Assembly: GCA_030706635.1 (NCBI GenBank)
Contig: JAUZOD010000043.1
Span: 1 to 34,673, forward strand
Length of the DNA: 34,673 nt
Direction: 5' to 3'
Source of the DNA: Bacteroidota bacterium
GTDB taxonomy: Bacteria > Bacteroidota > Bacteroidia > Chitinophagales > Chitinophagaceae
Shown: positions 25,481 through 34,628 of the stretch, one piece after another
Numbering within the stretch: position 1 is the stretch's first letter
Layout of the letters: each line of letters starts with the position of its first letter
Translations under genes and position numbers: made by a program
Notes under the pieces: generated by a model
What the model saw: only the letters and a program-made list of their open reading frames with translations
Database searches by the model: none
Told to the model about the DNA's origin: nothing

Positions 25481-26518
25481 CTAATATGACCAGAGATCCT
25501 GTTCGTAATTGAAGATCTTGTTTTTAATATTATCCCCTTCCAGCAAATCCAGGATGGGATCTTTGATATAGGCATTGATGAACTGATCGCCCGGGTTGTC
25601 TATCGTGGATTTTACAATCCTGCTGGCGAACATCCGGCTTTCAAAAAGCTCTTCCCAGCTCATCCTGGCCCCGTAGTTCTTGCCATTATAAGCTTCGTAC
25701 TTAGCGAGATACTGCCTTAGATCGGGGTAATAAACCCAGAAGATCGGGACTACTGCACGGAAAGAACCATCGGGATTCAGAATCGTTTTTTCCGGAGCAA
25801 TACCCAGGATACGGGCATACATTCTGGATGATTCCTTATCGAAAACCCATTCTTCCTTGAGCTCATAGCGCTCTACCTGATCCGGATTAAATTCCTGTAC
25901 AATGGTGGTGTCTTTGGTGATTCCTTTGGAACCATCCGGATCCACGGTCATATCCGGGATTTGGATGACCGAAGGTTTACCTACCATACTTTCAGCAATC
26001 TGCCGGAAAGTCATTGGCGTGGTAAAACGATCATCAATAGTTGCATCAAAAGCGGTTACCTCACCAGTTTTGATAAGATTCAGCAGAATATTAATGAAAC
26101 GTTGGTTACCATTGTCTTCTGTAGCCTTATACACAAAAGGGAGGTTCATTTTCTCATGAACATCTATTTCCCGCCAAACGCGCTGACGATAAACGGCATC
26201 GTCTTCCCGGATATGCTCATAGGCCAAAGGCGTACGATCTTTTACCAGGTTGAGCTCGATGGCCGCATCATTCCGGAGTGATTTACGGAGGGTATCGAAT
26301 TTGATATCCGCTACAAATTCAGCCACAGGTTTGGTCACTGTATCCTTAGGGGGAGCCACTACCGCACTGGCGTTGCTGTTCCTGCTGGTATTGGTTTTCT
26401 TTTTTACAGTTGACCTCTTATGCTTCGGCCTTTTGACAGGCGCCTGGGCATCCACGGTTCCCACCGCCAGAGCAAACATTGCCGCCAGGAGGGATAATCT
26501 GATCAAACGCTTCTTCAT
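25481..26518 (-). CDS. gldN: Type IX secretion component GldN (PorN)
   Basis: 345 residues. Signal peptide of about 25 residues (LSLLAAMFALAVGTVDAQ), then a basic linker (KRPKHKRSTVKKKTN). The GldN domain includes IREDDAVYRQRVWREIDVHE, NLPFVYKATEDNGNQRF, LKEEWVFDKESSRMYARILG and VPIFWVYYPDLRQYLAKY. GldN is periplasmic and forms the ring with the lipoprotein GldK on the inner face of the outer membrane. It is the last gene of gldKLMN, followed by a strong terminator, and is separated from gldM by 72 nt. Confidence 0.95.
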   Translation of the reverse strand: MKKRLIRLSLLAAMFALAVGTVDAQAPVKRPKHKRSTVKKKTNTSRNSNASAVVAPPKDTVTKPVAEFVADIKFDTLRKSLRNDAAIELNLVKDRTPLAYEHIREDDAVYRQRVWREIDVHEKMNLPFVYKATEDNGNQRFINILLNLIKTGEVTAFDATIDDRFTTPMTFRQIAESMVGKPSVIQIPDMTVDPDGSKGITKDTTIVQEFNPDQVERYELKEEWVFDKESSRMYARILGIAPEKTILNPDGSFRAVVPIFWVYYPDLRQYLAKYEAYNGKNYGARMSWEELFESRMFASRIVKSTIDNPGDQFINAYIKDPILDLLEGDNIKNKIFNYEQDLWSY

Positions 26519-26590
26519 GTACTAAAATTTATCGTGAGAAAAGGACAAAACAGATCCGCCACTGTTACTGTGACGGGATCCGGGAATATT

Positions 26591-28186
26591 TTATTTAAGA
26601 CTGAATACCATGGGCGTAATTTCACGTTCCTTGCCGTCGGGTCCTTTAACATGGATCTGATCAAAGTAAATGTAAGTGCCCGGGGTAGCGCGACTAACGA
26701 TAGTAGCCGCATTTCCTGACCATCTTACACCGTCGTTTGTAGCTTCCGTGTATTGGGGAATTCCACCACCGATAGCGCCGAGTTTGTAGCTCACTACATG
26801 AAACGGGGCATCAAAGTCAGAATCTTCCAGATGGGCCTGCAGACCTCCGATGGCTTTGAATTCAGCCGAGGAAATTGCACCGCCCTTCTTTGCTCCGACG
26901 AAACCAGCCGGCAAAGGCAGGTTCTTGACCCGGATGGGGAATTTAAAATCTTTACCATTTGCATTTACAATGATTTCGGCCAAACCTGGTGTAGTTGGTT
27001 TGATCACCCAGTCATCACCGCCGGCATTGGTCATGGAAGCGCCCGGGCTGGTAAAGCTGACATGCACTTTTTCACGGCCTACGCTACCACCCGAGATGGT
27101 CAACGGATTTTCCACGCCGATATATACCACATTCATTTTCTTCAGGAAAACGGATGCGCCGGAAGGCAATCCAACAGTATATTTTACGGGCTTGTCTACA
27201 GTTTCAGGTGTTCCGTCAGGCTTGGTATATTGAATATGCACCATTACGGTGTGCTCTCCTGCTCCATCGGCCCTGGTCTTGAAATCGGCTGTGCCGTCAG
27301 CCCCAAGGGCCTGTGGCTGACCGTTAATGGTGATGACGGGTTTGGCAGCTGCACTAAAAGCGCCCACGCCGGCCGTAATATCCAGCTCGTCGCCGGGCAT
27401 CACATAATTGGAACTCGCCTGGGCAAGTACCTGAAATTTATCATATACCACTTTTACTTCGCCGATTTTCTTGTGCAGATAATCAATCATCTGGGCTTCA
27501 GAATTCTTCACATCATTCTGGAACTTGCTGAGGATGGTCAAAGCCGCAATGGTCGGCGTCATGTGAAAGTAATTGTTCACCCAGTCCTTTGTTGAATCCC
27601 CGGTGCTGGGGTTACCAGATTGTGATTTGGGAACGGAAAGATCCAAAGGCAGCTGTTTTGCGAAATCAGCCCTGGCCTTAATGATATCCGCCTGAATTAA
27701 TGGCTGACCGGCAAATTCTTCCGGGTTCAGCACATTCAGCAGCTGTTGCTTGTATTTTTTCAGGTCATCATATAAAACCTTCCCCTGTCCCTGATTTCCC
27801 ATCAAACGGATGGGCGCATCCAGGTCCGCTTCGCGATACACTTCTTCACCATTCTTATTTACTTCCAGGCCTGATTCCTGCTTCAGTTTCTTTTTCAGGG
27901 TTTCGAGCTCATCGAAGAGATCTCCCGAGAGTTTCTTGGCGACTATTGCTTTGGGCTCCCAGATAGCTGCCTGCGCATGTGTCTGCGCATCGTTCAATTT
28001 ATTTTCAAAAGACTTATAGGTGAGGTCATTTTTTTCTGTGATCACCTGGTTGGACTTGCCAATACTGGTGTTTACGGTTTTGAAGGCATTCAGAATTTCA
28101 GCAGATACATTCAGCGCCAGCAATGCTGTCAGCACCAAATACATCATGTTGATCATCTTCTGCCTGGGCTCTTTAGGTAAGGACAT
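26591..28186 (-). CDS. gldM: Type IX secretion / gliding motor protein GldM (PorM)
   Basis: 531 residues. The cytoplasmic N-terminus MSLPKEPRQKMINMMYLVLT runs into one membrane helix (about 11-30, LVLTALLALNVSAEILNAF). A helical periplasmic domain follows (KLNDAQTHAQAAIWEP). Three Ig-like beta-domains follow (YVMPGDELDITAGVGAF, GASVFLKKMNVVYIGVENPL, LPAGFVGAKKGGAISSAEF). GldM dimers pair with GldL in the inner membrane to turn proton flow into rotation or torque and reach the GldKN ring in the periplasm. Length and domain order match the family. The start is fixed by the conserved N-terminal motif. Confidence 0.96.
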   Translation of the reverse strand: MSLPKEPRQKMINMMYLVLTALLALNVSAEILNAFKTVNTSIGKSNQVITEKNDLTYKSFENKLNDAQTHAQAAIWEPKAIVAKKLSGDLFDELETLKKKLKQESGLEVNKNGEEVYREADLDAPIRLMGNQGQGKVLYDDLKKYKQQLLNVLNPEEFAGQPLIQADIIKARADFAKQLPLDLSVPKSQSGNPSTGDSTKDWVNNYFHMTPTIAALTILSKFQNDVKNSEAQMIDYLHKKIGEVKVVYDKFQVLAQASSNYVMPGDELDITAGVGAFSAAAKPVITINGQPQALGADGTADFKTRADGAGEHTVMVHIQYTKPDGTPETVDKPVKYTVGLPSGASVFLKKMNVVYIGVENPLTISGGSVGREKVHVSFTSPGASMTNAGGDDWVIKPTTPGLAEIIVNANGKDFKFPIRVKNLPLPAGFVGAKKGGAISSAEFKAIGGLQAHLEDSDFDAPFHVVSYKLGAIGGGIPQYTEATNDGVRWSGNAATIVSRATPGTYIYFDQIHVKGPDGKEREITPMVFSLK

Positions 28187-28249
28187 GAGCGTGAGAATTT
28201 AATGTGTTAACAATGGTTTTTCAGGGTTGTTAGTTCCCGGTTAATTGGA

Positions 28250-29032
28250 TTAATGGTTAGCTGTCTGTCTTCCCTGCATTGCGCTCAACATATTACCGTA
28301 TACATGGTTGAGGTTACCGAGGTTCTTGGCCAGTAAGGCAACCTGTTCCTGCGTTTTCTTGGCGTCTGCAACACTGCCATTCATGGCTTCTGATGCCTGG
28401 GCCAGATTGCTGTAGAAGCTGTTCATGGCTTTCAGGTGGTTGTTGCTATCCTGCAATTCCAGTTCATACAATGTGTTCAGTGAACCCAGATTTTTGGTAA
28501 GAACCTGAACCTGGCTATGAAATTGTTTAGTGCTTTCAGCAGCATTATTCAAAGTGGAAATGGTATTGGTGGCGCCCTGGTAAGCATGTTTCATGCCATC
28601 CAGCGCAGCCGTAGCTTCTTTTGTTTTAGCTGTATAGTCTGTTGTCGCGGCCAGTGCGCCGGATACATCCTTGATATTATCAACGGTAGTGCCAAATTTC
28701 TTGAAACCTTCACTCAAACGGCTCAGGCTTGCCGGAGTGATATCTGCTTCCTGCATCATCTTATCCATTTGTTGCAGGGAAGGATTTCCGGAACCGGCGC
28801 CAGCCAGTTTAGGAAGCGCTTCTGCAAGAGCATGCATTTCACCACCGGGAGGCGGTAAGAAGGCGTACACGATAAAGATCAGGGCTTCTGTAAGCAAACC
28901 TGCTGTGAGGAAGAAGTCAGCCAGCCGTTGGTGGGTGATTTTCTGCCATGCACCAAAGATTACAACTGCTGCACCAACGCAGACAATTATGTTTACAAGT
29001 TTTTCGGTCGATTTTGAAACTCCGGCTGACAT
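28250..29032 (-). CDS. gldL: Type IX secretion / gliding motor protein GldL (PorL)
   Basis: 260 residues. Two membrane helices: about 12-29 (LVNIIVCVGAAVVIFGAW) and about 39-60 (DFFLTAGLLTEALIFIVYAF). A long cytoplasmic coiled-coil-rich domain follows (TTDYTAKTKEATAALDGMKH, ELQDSNNHLKAMNSFYSNLA, AKKTQEQVALLAKNLGNLN). Glu49 in the second helix is at the position of the proton-pathway glutamate described for Flavobacterium GldL. With GldM it forms the proton-driven motor for secretion and gliding. The coding order follows gldK, after a 124-nt gap containing a CCGGA/TCCGG hairpin (29074-29090) of unknown role. Confidence 0.95.
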   Translation of the reverse strand: MSAGVSKSTEKLVNIIVCVGAAVVIFGAWQKITHQRLADFFLTAGLLTEALIFIVYAFLPPPGGEMHALAEALPKLAGAGSGNPSLQQMDKMMQEADITPASLSRLSEGFKKFGTTVDNIKDVSGALAATTDYTAKTKEATAALDGMKHAYQGATNTISTLNNAAESTKQFHSQVQVLTKNLGSLNTLYELELQDSNNHLKAMNSFYSNLAQASEAMNGSVADAKKTQEQVALLAKNLGNLNHVYGNMLSAMQGRQTANH

Positions 29033-29156
29033 AGTTTTAAATTTTTAGTTTTTAATGGGTTTTCTGAGGGGATCCGGAATGATTATCCGGGTTGATTGGT
29101 TAATGAATCAAACGTGGTTTATTTTAAAAAATTTTGTCCCGTAAGCGAAATTATGG

Positions 29157-30440
29157 TTACTTCTTGGCCAGGGTTGCCGGCAGATCAATCACACAACGGA
29201 AACCGATATAAGATTTTGCCGTATCCTGGTACTCATACGTGCGGGTGCTGGTTTGCAGGAAATAGCCTACATCTTTCCAGCTTCCGCCGCGGATAACCTT
29301 ACGCTTCATACGCGGAGGATCTGAATCCTTTGCGTTGTAACGGATATCCGGGTTCATATCATGCTGGAAGTTATAAGCGCCTTCGTAGTACACTGATGAA
29401 GTCCATTCGGCAACATTGCCGGCCATACAATACAGCCCGAAATCGTTAGGCCAGTAGGCATCGGCGCGTGCTGTGTAAAAAGCACCATCTTCAGGGTAGT
29501 TGCCGCGACCTGGTTTAAAGTTAGCCAGGAGACATCCTTTTTTATTTCTCAGGTAATAGTTACCCCAGGGAAACATTGATTGTGAGCGTCCGCCACGGGC
29601 AGCGTATTCCCACTCAGCTTCCGTTGGTAAACGGTAAGGAGATTCGTTTGCCCTTTTAGTGCGATCCAGGTAAGAATTCAGATACTGGGTCCTCCATTCG
29701 CAGAATGCAGTTGCCTGATTCCAGTTCACCCCAACCACCGGATAGTTACCGAAGGCAGGATGGGAGAAATATCTTTTAGTCATCGGCTCATTGTAGGAAT
29801 AAGAGAAGTCACGGATCCAAACCAGGGTATCCGGGTAAACCTTCGTGTCTTTCTTGATGATGAACTGGGAACGATCCTTCCCTTCATTAATTTTCTGGGC
29901 AGCTTCCTTCAGGTCAAAGGTTTCAGAATGATATAACAGTTTGGCAGGGTTTATTTCTTTTTTGCCATAAATGCGATTTTCCGGCGTCAGGATCAACTGG
30001 TCAATTTTTTCAATCGTTGCCTTATCACCCCATTTGATGGTATTGGCCTTTTTCCAGTCTACCTGGAACTTGCCATCCACTTCCTTGCCGTATTGCATCA
30101 GGGTGGCTGCTATGGAATCGCGAACCCAATATACAAACTGGCGGTATTCGTTGTTGGTGATTTCGGTTGCATCCATCCAGAATCCCTGGATTGAAACCTG
30201 CTTATTGCGTGCCGTATAGGCGTAATTGACATCTTCATCGCTGGGGCCCATATGAAAGGTTCCGGGTGGGATATAAACCATTCCGGGGGGTTTGCTGAGA
30301 TTGTACCTGCTGGCGGGGGCAACACCGTGTAACTGACCATCATCCGGTAATCCCTTGTGGGATTTTCCAATTTTGCCACATCCGGTTAAGGCAAGAGCCA
30401 CAGATAGTGACATCAGAACGGATAGGTTTTTCATTTTCAT
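29157..30440 (-). CDS. gldK: Type IX secretion lipoprotein GldK (PorK), FGE-like
   Basis: The frame is open from 30551, but the lipoprotein signal begins at the ATG at 30440 (or 30434) and the promoter lies at 30506-30536. The 427-residue form is therefore chosen. Signal LSVLMSLSVALALTGC, lipidated at Cys21. The body is a formylglycine-generating-enzyme-like domain: YIPPGTFHMGPSDED, FWMDATEITNNEYRQF, YRLPTEAEWEYAARGG, CMAGNVAEWTSSVYYE and VIRGGSWKDV, ending SYIGFRCVIDLP. In the T9SS it forms the outer-membrane-attached ring with GldN and is not an enzyme of sulfatase maturation. It is the first gene of the operon. Confidence 0.95.
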   Translation of the reverse strand: MKMKNLSVLMSLSVALALTGCGKIGKSHKGLPDDGQLHGVAPASRYNLSKPPGMVYIPPGTFHMGPSDEDVNYAYTARNKQVSIQGFWMDATEITNNEYRQFVYWVRDSIAATLMQYGKEVDGKFQVDWKKANTIKWGDKATIEKIDQLILTPENRIYGKKEINPAKLLYHSETFDLKEAAQKINEGKDRSQFIIKKDTKVYPDTLVWIRDFSYSYNEPMTKRYFSHPAFGNYPVVGVNWNQATAFCEWRTQYLNSYLDRTKRANESPYRLPTEAEWEYAARGGRSQSMFPWGNYYLRNKKGCLLANFKPGRGNYPEDGAFYTARADAYWPNDFGLYCMAGNVAEWTSSVYYEGAYNFQHDMNPDIRYNAKDSDPPRMKRKVIRGGSWKDVGYFLQTSTRTYEYQDTAKSYIGFRCVIDLPATLAKK

Positions 30441-30505
30441 AATATTAAAGGGTATTGGACAAAAATAATCTATTGAGAATATTTCTTTTGAGAATATCTT
30501 CATCG

Positions 30506-30536
30506 CAAGTATAGAATTAATTTTTAACAAGTCAAA
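30506..30536 (-). promoter_or_regulatory. Promoter of the gldKLMN operon
   Basis: On the minus strand, TTTG (30533-30536), a 19-nt spacer, then TATACTTG (30506-30513), one base from TAnnTTTG. Spacing and both boxes fit the Bacteroidota primary sigma consensus. Predicted start is near 30499, giving a leader of about 59 nt before the gldK ATG. It is the best promoter in the window. Confidence 0.7.
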
Positions 30537-30609
30537 GTATTGCCTGTACATTATTAACGGTGAAAGGGGCCGGCTTATTGTAGTTTCTGGCTGTTTCCGA
30601 AAGGTTTTT

Positions 30610-32628
30610 TTAAGTAGTTCCCATTAGCCTCAGGAGCTCATCCGGCTCTGTCACAGGTTGTTGGCAGGCATAATCCCTGCAAAGAAAAAACTGCGACAAT
30701 CCGGCAACGGGTTTGTTTCTCAAAAGTGGAAAATCCGGCTGGTCGGGCGAAGTTAGCTGAAATATCCTGTTGGGTACGAACTGGGCCAAAAATCCGAGCT
30801 GTTTTTCCTGCTGATTCTCCCCACTGAGCACCACCTCATACATTCCATACGCAAAGGCATTTAGCAAAGTTGCCCATGTGCCGAAAGATCCCGGATATTT
30901 GAAAATCACGGCAGTTAACCCGTCCATCATCCGGGCACTCCGCTGTTTCCAGTCCCGGGAATCAAGCGCAATGCCCAGATATAGCAAATTGTTTGCCATC
31001 ACTGCGTTTCCCGATGGAATGGCTCCGTCGAACAGTTCTTTTTTTCGCACAATCACATCATCCTGTTGTTCATGGGTATAAAAGAAGTAACCGGTTTCCT
31101 CCTCGCTGAAATACCGTACAACCCAATGGGTCAGGCCGGCGGCTTTCTCCAGATAATCCGACGAGCCGGTAATCTCCTGTAATTGGATATACGCATCAAT
31201 CAGATAAGCATAGTCATCCAGAAAAGCAGGAATGGCGGCTCTCCCCTCTTTATAGCTATAACTATGGTAAAAATGAAAAATCCCCTCACCCCCGAATTTA
31301 TCTTCCAGAAAGGCCATTCCATCCATGGCCAGCCGACGATATTCGGGCATTCCCAAAGCGGCAAATGCCTTGCAACAGGCGGTGATCATCAGCGCATTCC
31401 AGCCCAGTAATACTTTATCATCAAGCTGCGGAGGAATCCGGTTTTTCCTGGCTTCCGTCAATAATTTCCGGCATGCCTGGTCGATGCTTTCAGGTAGGGG
31501 GTTTAAGGGATCTCTTATCCTCAGAATGTTCCTGCCTTCCCAGTTTCCTTTCTCCGTAATATCATAATAGGCCGAAAAAGAGGGCGCGTGCTCACCCAGC
31601 AGGGTATCGGTTTCTGCCTTGTCCCATACATAATATTTCCCTTCAACTCCTTCGCTGTCAGCATCCAGGGCGGAATAAAACCCTCCGCCAGGCGCCAGAA
31701 ATTCCCGGATTATGAAGCCCATCGTGTGGATTATGGTTTTTCGATAAATGGGCTTTTTAGTGATTTGATAAGCCTCACTGAGCGTCGTAATCAGTAAGGC
31801 ATTGTCGTACAGCATCTTCTCAAAATGGGGGGCAAGCCATTCCCCATCAGTAGCATACCTGGCGAAACCGCCACCCAACTGATCGTAAATGCCACCATAG
31901 ATCATTTTATCCAGGGACAGGCTGGCCTGCTCCAGGGCCTGTTCATTATGGGTATAATAATAATGCTGCAATAAAAAACGGATAGAAAAGGTTTGCGGAA
32001 ATTTGGGGGCCTGCCCGAACCCACCGGATATTCGATCCGCTGTTTTCATAAGATTCTCAAAAATGATTTCACCCTGCTCTTTGGTAAAATGAGCCTGAAA
32101 CGCAGATTTGGGATCCGGGAGGCTGGCGATGCTGGCATGGGCGATGTGGCTGGTCAGGTTTTCCGCCTGCGCCTCTATCTCTTCCCGCTGGTCGCGAAAA
32201 ACCGAGGACACGTTTTTCAAAATGGCCGTCCACGAAGGCCGGCTGAACGCATCTACAGGAGGGAAATAAGTGCCTCCGTAAAAAGGTTTTCCCTCCGGAG
32301 TCAGAAATACATTCAGGGGCCAGCCGCCATTGCCCGCAATGGCCTGTACCGCATCCATATATATATGATCAAGGTCAGGTCTCTCTTCCCGGTCTATTTT
32401 CACATTCACAAAATCCCGGTTCATGATCTCCGCGGTAACCGGATCCTCAAAACTTTCCCTTTCCATTACATGGCACCAGTGACAGGCAGAATAACCAATA
32501 CTCACGAGCATGGGTTTGTCCTCAGACCTCGCCTTTTCAAATGCCTCATCTCCCCAGGGAAACCAGTCTACCGGGTTGTGTGCGTGCTGCAGGAGATACG
32601 GGGAGGTTTCGTTGGCGAGACGGTTCAT
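30610..32628 (-). CDS. Thioredoxin-domain protein, YyaL/DUF255 (spermatogenesis-associated protein 20-like) family
   Basis: 672 residues. The N-terminal thioredoxin-like domain has the family signature [20 protein letters not shown] and the redox-type CHWC at residues 49-52 ([20 protein letters not shown]), then [20 protein letters not shown]. The rest is an (alpha/alpha)6-type barrel: [65 protein letters not shown] and [11 protein letters not shown]. Members occur in all domains of life; the biochemical role is not settled. Cytoplasmic. The intergenic DNA upstream is almost wholly an octamer repeat (32635-32762), whose left arm begins 7 nt before the ATG. Confidence 0.92.
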   Translation of the reverse strand: MNRLANETSPYLLQHAHNPVDWFPWGDEAFEKARSEDKPMLVSIGYSACHWCHVMERESFEDPVTAEIMNRDFVNVKIDREERPDLDHIYMDAVQAIAGNGGWPLNVFLTPEGKPFYGGTYFPPVDAFSRPSWTAILKNVSSVFRDQREEIEAQAENLTSHIAHASIASLPDPKSAFQAHFTKEQGEIIFENLMKTADRISGGFGQAPKFPQTFSIRFLLQHYYYTHNEQALEQASLSLDKMIYGGIYDQLGGGFARYATDGEWLAPHFEKMLYDNALLITTLSEAYQITKKPIYRKTIIHTMGFIIREFLAPGGGFYSALDADSEGVEGKYYVWDKAETDTLLGEHAPSFSAYYDITEKGNWEGRNILRIRDPLNPLPESIDQACRKLLTEARKNRIPPQLDDKVLLGWNALMITACCKAFAALGMPEYRRLAMDGMAFLEDKFGGEGIFHFYHSYSYKEGRAAIPAFLDDYAYLIDAYIQLQEITGSSDYLEKAAGLTHWVVRYFSEEETGYFFYTHEQQDDVIVRKKELFDGAIPSGNAVMANNLLYLGIALDSRDWKQRSARMMDGLTAVIFKYPGSFGTWATLLNAFAYGMYEVVLSGENQQEKQLGFLAQFVPNRIFQLTSPDQPDFPLLRNKPVAGLSQFFLCRDYACQQPVTEPDELLRLMGTT

Positions 32629-32634
32629 GGAATG

Positions 32635-32762
32635 CTAATGTGCTGATGTGAAAATGTGCAGATGTGTAAATGAAATGCAGAGCAAAATTAACAAGTCAAC
32701 TCCGTAATGCTGGTGCACACAAAGAATTTTCACATTTCCACATTAGCACATTTCCACATTCG
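32635..32762. repeat. Octamer tandem/inverted repeat (NNNATGTG)
   Basis: The left arm has four octamers CTAATGTG, CTGATGTG, AAAATGTG, CAGATGTG (32635-32666). The right arm has four octamers CACATTTC, CACATTAG, CACATTTC, CACATTCG (32731-32762). 32637-32658 pairs with 32731-32752 with 20 of 22 matches and a 72-nt loop. It fills the gap between hemD's stop and the next gene's start on the minus strand. Confidence 0.85.
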
Positions 32763-32763
32763 C

Positions 32764-33567
32764 CTACCGCTTTTTCGCATCACTCAAATATTTCTCCAGT
32801 GCGGAGATCATGGAAGGCGCCATGGGTTGAGGAGCTTTGATTTCGAGAACAAGTCCGGCTTCTTCTGCCGCACGGGAAGTATTATTTCCAAAAGCACCAA
32901 TCAGCGTCCCGTTCTGTTTGAATTCGGGGAAATTATCAAAAAGGCTTTTTACGCCACTGGGGGTAAAAAAACAAATGATATCAAAAGCCTCTTTACTGAA
33001 AGATTCCTTGATATCGTTACTGATGGTGCGGTACATGTAGGGCGTCGCGAATTCGCAATGATTACTTTTCAGCCAGTTTACAATTTCGTTATCCTGCTGA
33101 TATTCAGATGTGGGATACAGGAATTTCTCATTCTCTTTATGCTTGTTGATTACTTCAAGCATACTTTTATTGGTGCCGTCTGCGCCGTAAAATACTTTCC
33201 GCTTTCTGTATAAAATAAATTTTTGCAGGTACAGGGCCACGGCCTCAGTAACGCAAAAATATTTTGTATCCTGGGAAACATTGATCTTCATCTCTTCTGC
33301 CGTGCGGAAGAAATGATCAATGGCGTGCCGGCTCGTAAACACAACCGCGGTATAATTGCCGATCTCCACCTTTTGACGTCGGAAATCCTTAGAGGCTATG
33401 CCTTCCAGGCGAATGAATGGCAAAAAGGCCAGCTCCACATTATGGCGCCTGGCCAGGTCAAAATAGGGCGACTTGTCAGATTCCGGGCGGGGTTGCGTGA
33501 TTAAAATTTTTTTGACAACAATTTCTGGCATCTCAGCTAAATCCTTTTTTTCCCTATTTTTAATCAT
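32764..33567 (-). CDS. hemD: Uroporphyrinogen-III synthase
   Basis: Two alpha/beta halves in the HemD arrangement: VKKILITQPRPESDKSPYFD, VVFTSRHAIDHFF, KYFCVTEAVALYLQKF, then KFLYPTSEYQQDNEIVNWL, YRTISNDI, DIICFFTPSGVKSLFDNFP and LIGAFGNNTSRAAEEAG. It cyclises hydroxymethylbilane to uroporphyrinogen III on the tetrapyrrole path. The SDKSPYFDLA beginning is typical of Bacteroidota members. The frame extends to a TTG at 33594. The ATG at 33567 gives 267 residues, and a further ATG at 33531 (255 residues, just before PEIVVKK) is also possible. It is preceded by the DUF4271 gene with almost no gap. Confidence 0.85.
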   Translation of the reverse strand: MIKNREKKDLAEMPEIVVKKILITQPRPESDKSPYFDLARRHNVELAFLPFIRLEGIASKDFRRQKVEIGNYTAVVFTSRHAIDHFFRTAEEMKINVSQDTKYFCVTEAVALYLQKFILYRKRKVFYGADGTNKSMLEVINKHKENEKFLYPTSEYQQDNEIVNWLKSNHCEFATPYMYRTISNDIKESFSKEAFDIICFFTPSGVKSLFDNFPEFKQNGTLIGAFGNNTSRAAEEAGLVLEIKAPQPMAPSMISALEKYLSDAKKR

Positions 33568-33596
33568 GTATTTATTAAAAAAGCTCAATGGCAAAA

Positions 33597-34628
33597 TTAG
33601 TTAGCTTTTTCCAAATAAGTAAGTAACACTTTGTAAATCAATAGTAGAGGTGCTATTTCAAAGGCGCAAAGGTAGAGAAAAAAGTGTAATCCACTGATTT
33701 TTATTTCCTTTCTGAGCGTTTTAAATGAAGCGATAATCCGGTACACATAGAATATACCGATCATAACGGCTGACAGCGTGAAGCAGATCATGGAGACCAA
33801 TGGCCCTGATAATGAAATGATTACCAGAAAAGGAAGTAAGAAAATACCAATGATCTTATTGGTCACGAATACAATGAACAAATAGGTTTCCACAGTCCGC
33901 TGAATATTAAATATCCAGCCGGTGATTTTCAGGGATACAAATTTTATGAGGTAGATAAGAGCCAAAACAAGGCAGCCATAGGCAAAAAAATTCCAAAACT
34001 GTTCCGGGTCCCCATAATGCTCATACGTCATTAAGAATGAAGCATATAAACCCGCGGAAAGAATAAAAAGCAGGTTTAGTAGTAAAGAGGGGAAAGGGGA
34101 TTGCAGCACCTGCTCCCGGATTTGCTGCTGCCGCATGGATACCCGGAAAAACAGGGTCAGTATGTTGCCCAGGTATTTGCCGAATACCAGTTTAACGATC
34201 GCAAAAAAGAACAACATGCCCACCAGCAAATAAAAGAACCCATCGTAGGATTTCGACTGGTATTGCTCCTCCCTTATGCTTAACGTCTTCCCCCCCGAAA
34301 AATTAAACCAGGCAATTGATTTCAGCACTCCCATCCAGTCTGACGGAAAATCGGGCCTCCGTGGATTCTTATTGCTGAACCGGAGTGAATCAGTATAAAC
34401 CGGAATAGTCCTTTCGCTGAGCGTGTCCGGATGGTGATGATGCGCCAGGGTATCCGGAACTGGTTTCGGGATTTCCCTTTTTTGCTTTACAACCGGGGCG
34501 GCCGTATCCTTTACCGGGCCCCGAATGGCAGCGGTATCCCGCGAGGGAATGGAATCGGCCGGCGTTTGGGACACCGCCCGTGTGGCCAGCAGTAGAAAAC
34601 AGAAAAGTAACGGGTAAAGTTTTGCCAA
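33597..34628 (-). CDS. DUF4271 family integral membrane protein
   Basis: 343 residues from a TTG at 34628; no in-frame ATG was found between it and the window edge. Signal peptide YPLLFCFLLLATRAVSQ, then a polar Pro/Thr-rich segment with HHHH, then an LSIREEQ stretch. The C-terminal part has several membrane helices: GFFYLLVGMLFFFAIVKLVF, LLLNLLFILSAGLYASFL, FAYGCLVLALIYLIKFVSL, LFIVFVTNKIIGIFLLPFL, MICFTLSAVMIGIFYVYR and HFFLYLCAFEIAPLLLIYKV. This matches DUF4271, a Bacteroidota family usually adjacent to hemD, as here. Function unknown. Confidence 0.85.
   Translation of the reverse strand: MAKLYPLLFCFLLLATRAVSQTPADSIPSRDTAAIRGPVKDTAAPVVKQKREIPKPVPDTLAHHHHPDTLSERTIPVYTDSLRFSNKNPRRPDFPSDWMGVLKSIAWFNFSGGKTLSIREEQYQSKSYDGFFYLLVGMLFFFAIVKLVFGKYLGNILTLFFRVSMRQQQIREQVLQSPFPSLLLNLLFILSAGLYASFLMTYEHYGDPEQFWNFFAYGCLVLALIYLIKFVSLKITGWIFNIQRTVETYLFIVFVTNKIIGIFLLPFLVIISLSGPLVSMICFTLSAVMIGIFYVYRIIASFKTLRKEIKISGLHFFLYLCAFEIAPLLLIYKVLLTYLEKAN

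Noticed and set aside
26753-27595. Plus-strand frame of 280 codons
   Set aside because: It is antisense to gldM, which has full-length homology; cysteine- and histidine-rich filler composition.
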